From Actinomycetota bacterium (GTDB lineage Bacteria; Actinomycetota; Thermoleophilia; Gaiellales; Gaiellaceae): 22,982 nucleotides of DNA. The notes below the pieces were generated by a model. The model was not told the origin of the DNA. It did not search any database and worked only from the letters and a program-made list of their open reading frames with translations. Made by a program: the position numbers and the translations under genes. Of the stretch, positions 21,371-22,982 are shown in pieces; positions within the stretch are counted from its first letter, which is position 1; every line of letters begins with the position of its first letter. The DNA lies in NCBI GenBank assembly GCA_005883245.1, contig VAXT01000049.1, positions 1-22,982 on the forward strand, written 5' to 3'.

Positions 21371-22532
21371 GGCCGAGCTCCTCGAGCGCTACCGCGCGCT
21401 GCCGATGCCGACGACGACCGACGAGTCGTGGCGGTTCACGGACCTCAAGGGCTTCGATCCGGACGCCTTCGTCCAAAACGGCCATGCCCCGGGACCTGGT
21501 CCCAGGACAATGTTGGAGATCGACGTGGCTGGACTGGCCACGGTCGATGGGGGCGGCCTCGAGATCGAGCGCGCGCCCGAGGGCATTCGCTTCGAGCTGC
21601 TCGACGAGTCGCACCCGCAGCTGGGCGAGCTCGTCGCCGCCGACGAGAAGTTCGCCGCGCAGAACGCGGCCCAGTGGGAACACGGCTTACTCGTCCATGT
21701 CCCGAAAGGCGTCGTCCTCGAGCAGCCGCTCTACGTGCGCGTCGCCAATCCGCCCGACGGCGAGGCCCTCTTCTGGCGCCTGCTCGTCGTCGCGGAGCCC
21801 GGCAGCCGCTTCAGCCTGATCGAGGACCTGTCCGCGCCCGACCCCGAGCTGGCCGGCTACTCGAACGCGGTCGTCGAGCTCTTCGTCGGCCAGGACGCGA
21901 GGGTCGAGTACGTCTCGCTCCAGAACCTCGCTCGCGAGACCTGGCATTTCGCGTCACACCGAGCCCGCGTCGGCCGTGACGCCGAGCTCGACTGGGTCGC
22001 CGGCGGCTTCGGCTCGAAGAAGGGCAAGATCCGGATCGAGAACGACCTCGCCGGCCAGGGCGCGACCTCCCGCGTCACGGGCGCGTACTTCGCCGACGGC
22101 GACCAGCACCTCGACTACGACACGCTCCAGGAGCACCAGGCGCCGAACACGACCTCGGACTTCGCCTTCAAGGGCGCGCTCCGCGACGAGGCGACCGCGG
22201 TCTGGCGCGGAATGATCCGCGTCGAGCCCGACGCGCAGAAGACGAACGCGTACCAGGAGAACCGGAACCTACTCCTCTCGCCGAAGGCGCACGCGGACTC
22301 GATTCCGGGCCTCGAGATCCAGGCCAACGACGTCCGCTGCACGCACGGCGCGACGGTCAGCCAGGTCGACCGCGAACAGCTCTTCTACGCGATGGCGCGC
22401 GGGCTCACGCAGTCCGACGCGGAACGCCTGATCCTGCGCGGCTTCTTCCAGGACGTGCTCGACCGCATCGAGCTCGAGCCGGTCCGAGAAGCCCTCGGCG
22501 AGGCGCTAGAAGCGCGAATCCCGCAGGGCTAG
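21363..22532 (+). CDS. sufD: Fe-S cluster assembly protein SufD
   Basis: 389 residues from ATG 21363. The N-terminal helical part has DESWRFTDLKGFDPDAF. The beta-helix core includes EHGLLVHVPKGVVLEQPLYV, GYSNAVVELFVGQDARVEYVSLQNLA and WVAGGFGSKKGKIR. The C-terminal signature is NDVRCTHGATVSQVDREQLFYAMARGL, with the conserved Cys and His of the SufB-SufD interface. It completes the SufBC2D complex. There is no ribosome-binding site; translation is probably coupled to the frame that ends at 21370. The stop CTAG is shared with the convergent gene at 22529. Confidence 0.95.
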   Translation: MRRAELLERYRALPMPTTTDESWRFTDLKGFDPDAFVQNGHAPGPGPRTMLEIDVAGLATVDGGGLEIERAPEGIRFELLDESHPQLGELVAADEKFAAQNAAQWEHGLLVHVPKGVVLEQPLYVRVANPPDGEALFWRLLVVAEPGSRFSLIEDLSAPDPELAGYSNAVVELFVGQDARVEYVSLQNLARETWHFASHRARVGRDAELDWVAGGFGSKKGKIRIENDLAGQGATSRVTGAYFADGDQHLDYDTLQEHQAPNTTSDFAFKGALRDEATAVWRGMIRVEPDAQKTNAYQENRNLLLSPKAHADSIPGLEIQANDVRCTHGATVSQVDREQLFYAMARGLTQSDAERLILRGFFQDVLDRIELEPVREALGEALEARIPQG

Positions 22533-22982
22533 CTGACCGCGGCGCCCGTGTAACAGGCCTTGCGGTACGCGGGGCGCGACGTCGCCCCGTCGCAGCTCGC
22601 CTTGCGCTTCTCCGTCTCGCGGTTCAACGAGCCGAGGATCTCGCCGATCCCGGTCCAGCAGTAGTTCCTCGTCGCGGCTGGAGCCGTGTTGCACAGGATC
22701 TTGGCGCGCCTGGGGCTGACGTCCGTGTACGTCATGTCCTTCGAGGCCGCGTAGATGCACTCGCGGGCCATGTCGCCGGCCACGCGGCAGATCTTCAAGA
22801 TCCGTGCCGGGTTGAGGCGCGTGAAGCCAGAGGCGTCCCGGCCCATCGACTCGAAGCAGACCGGCACCCACTTCGGCTCGCTGCGCCTGCACCAGGCCGC
22901 GGCCTTCTTCCAGTTGTAGTTCACCTTCGGCAGGATCCGCGCAGTGACCAGGTCGTAGCAGTAGTACTTGTACTTCTCCGCG
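22529..22982 (-). CDS. Cys-rich hypothetical protein (5' end beyond window)
   Basis: The frame is open to the window edge (AEKYKYYCYDLVTARILPKVN at the edge), so the GTG at 22924 is unlikely to be the start. About 150 residues are visible with nine Cys, most of them preceded by aromatic or small residues at intervals of 12-25 (YCYD, WCRR, VCFES, ICRV, ECIY, LCNT, YCWTG, SCDG, ACYTG). Even spacing suggests helical repeats joined by disulfides, hence an exported protein. I recognise no enzyme motif. The stop falls on the same CTAG palindrome as the sufD stop. Function unknown. Confidence 0.7.
   Translation of the reverse strand, partial: AEKYKYYCYDLVTARILPKVNYNWKKAAAWCRRSEPKWVPVCFESMGRDASGFTRLNPARILKICRVAGDMARECIYAASKDMTYTDVSPRRAKILCNTAPAATRNYCWTGIGEILGSLNRETEKRKASCDGATSRPAYRKACYTGAAVS

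Noticed and set aside
1..22982. CRISPR array, prophage, insertion sequence or defence island
   Set aside because: No regular spaced repeats, transposase, integrase or phage structural genes are present; all genes are housekeeping, respiratory or envelope types.

Overview
The window looks like chromosomal DNA from a high-GC Gram-positive actinobacterium, probably a deep-branching soil or freshwater lineage of the Thermoleophilia type. By eye the GC is about two thirds. The clues are a SufC-SufB-SufD operon without sufR next to it, a DUF6458-type small membrane protein, GTG and TTG starts in many genes, and 4-base NTGA stop/start overlaps between neighbours. The phylum-level call is inference; no marker such as 16S rRNA is present. 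There is no prophage, insertion sequence, integrase or CRISPR array.

Layout: (1) 1-2718 (+): 3' part of a SpoIID/LytB-like cell-wall protein gene, then a secreted subtilisin-family protease gene broken by an internal deletion. (2) 2669-6445 (-): a surface-sugar operon read from right to left, with an SGNH-type exported protein, a UDP-HexNAc 6-dehydrogenase, a Gfo/Idh/MocA oxidoreductase and a hexapeptide N-acyltransferase. This resembles Wbp/Wlb synthesis of a diacetamido-uronic acid, but no aminotransferase is present here. (3) 6521-6593 (+): tRNA-Lys(CTT) with a strong hairpin behind it. (4) 6667-8706 (-): membrane GGDEF/HD-GYP c-di-GMP enzyme. It is divergent from a peptidoglycan-binding/M23 peptidase gene (8794-9573) across a short, strongly foldable intergenic region. 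(5) 9629-9853 (-): DUF6458 protein. (6) 9945-14710 (+): an aa3-type cytochrome oxidase operon coxB-coxA-[double Usp-like]-coxC-[2TM + Usp-like]. CoxA carries the YSHPxV signature of A2-type heme-copper oxidases. (7) 14936-18993 (-): tatA, tatC, an adenosine-deaminase-family gene, a TPR membrane protein, a STAS protein and a di-heme cytochrome c lipoprotein that may feed the oxidase. (8) 19094-22532 (+): sufC-sufB-(glyoxalase remnant)-sufD for Fe-S cluster assembly. (9) 22529-22982 (-): a Cys-rich protein, cut by the window edge.

Two observations stand out. First, three copies of one Usp-like domain are interleaved with the oxidase subunit genes, and the last copy sits on a two-helix membrane anchor in the place usual for subunit IV. 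Second, four genes (S8 protease, nucleotide-sugar dehydrogenase, M23 peptidase, VOC/glyoxalase) each lack an internal block that their family normally has. In the first three the missing block holds catalytic or near-catalytic residues; in the VOC gene it is nearly the whole domain. These are either real deletions or, perhaps more likely, collapsed assembly gaps. They should be settled before any of these genes is called functional or dead. sufB also appears to start at ATC instead of ATG.
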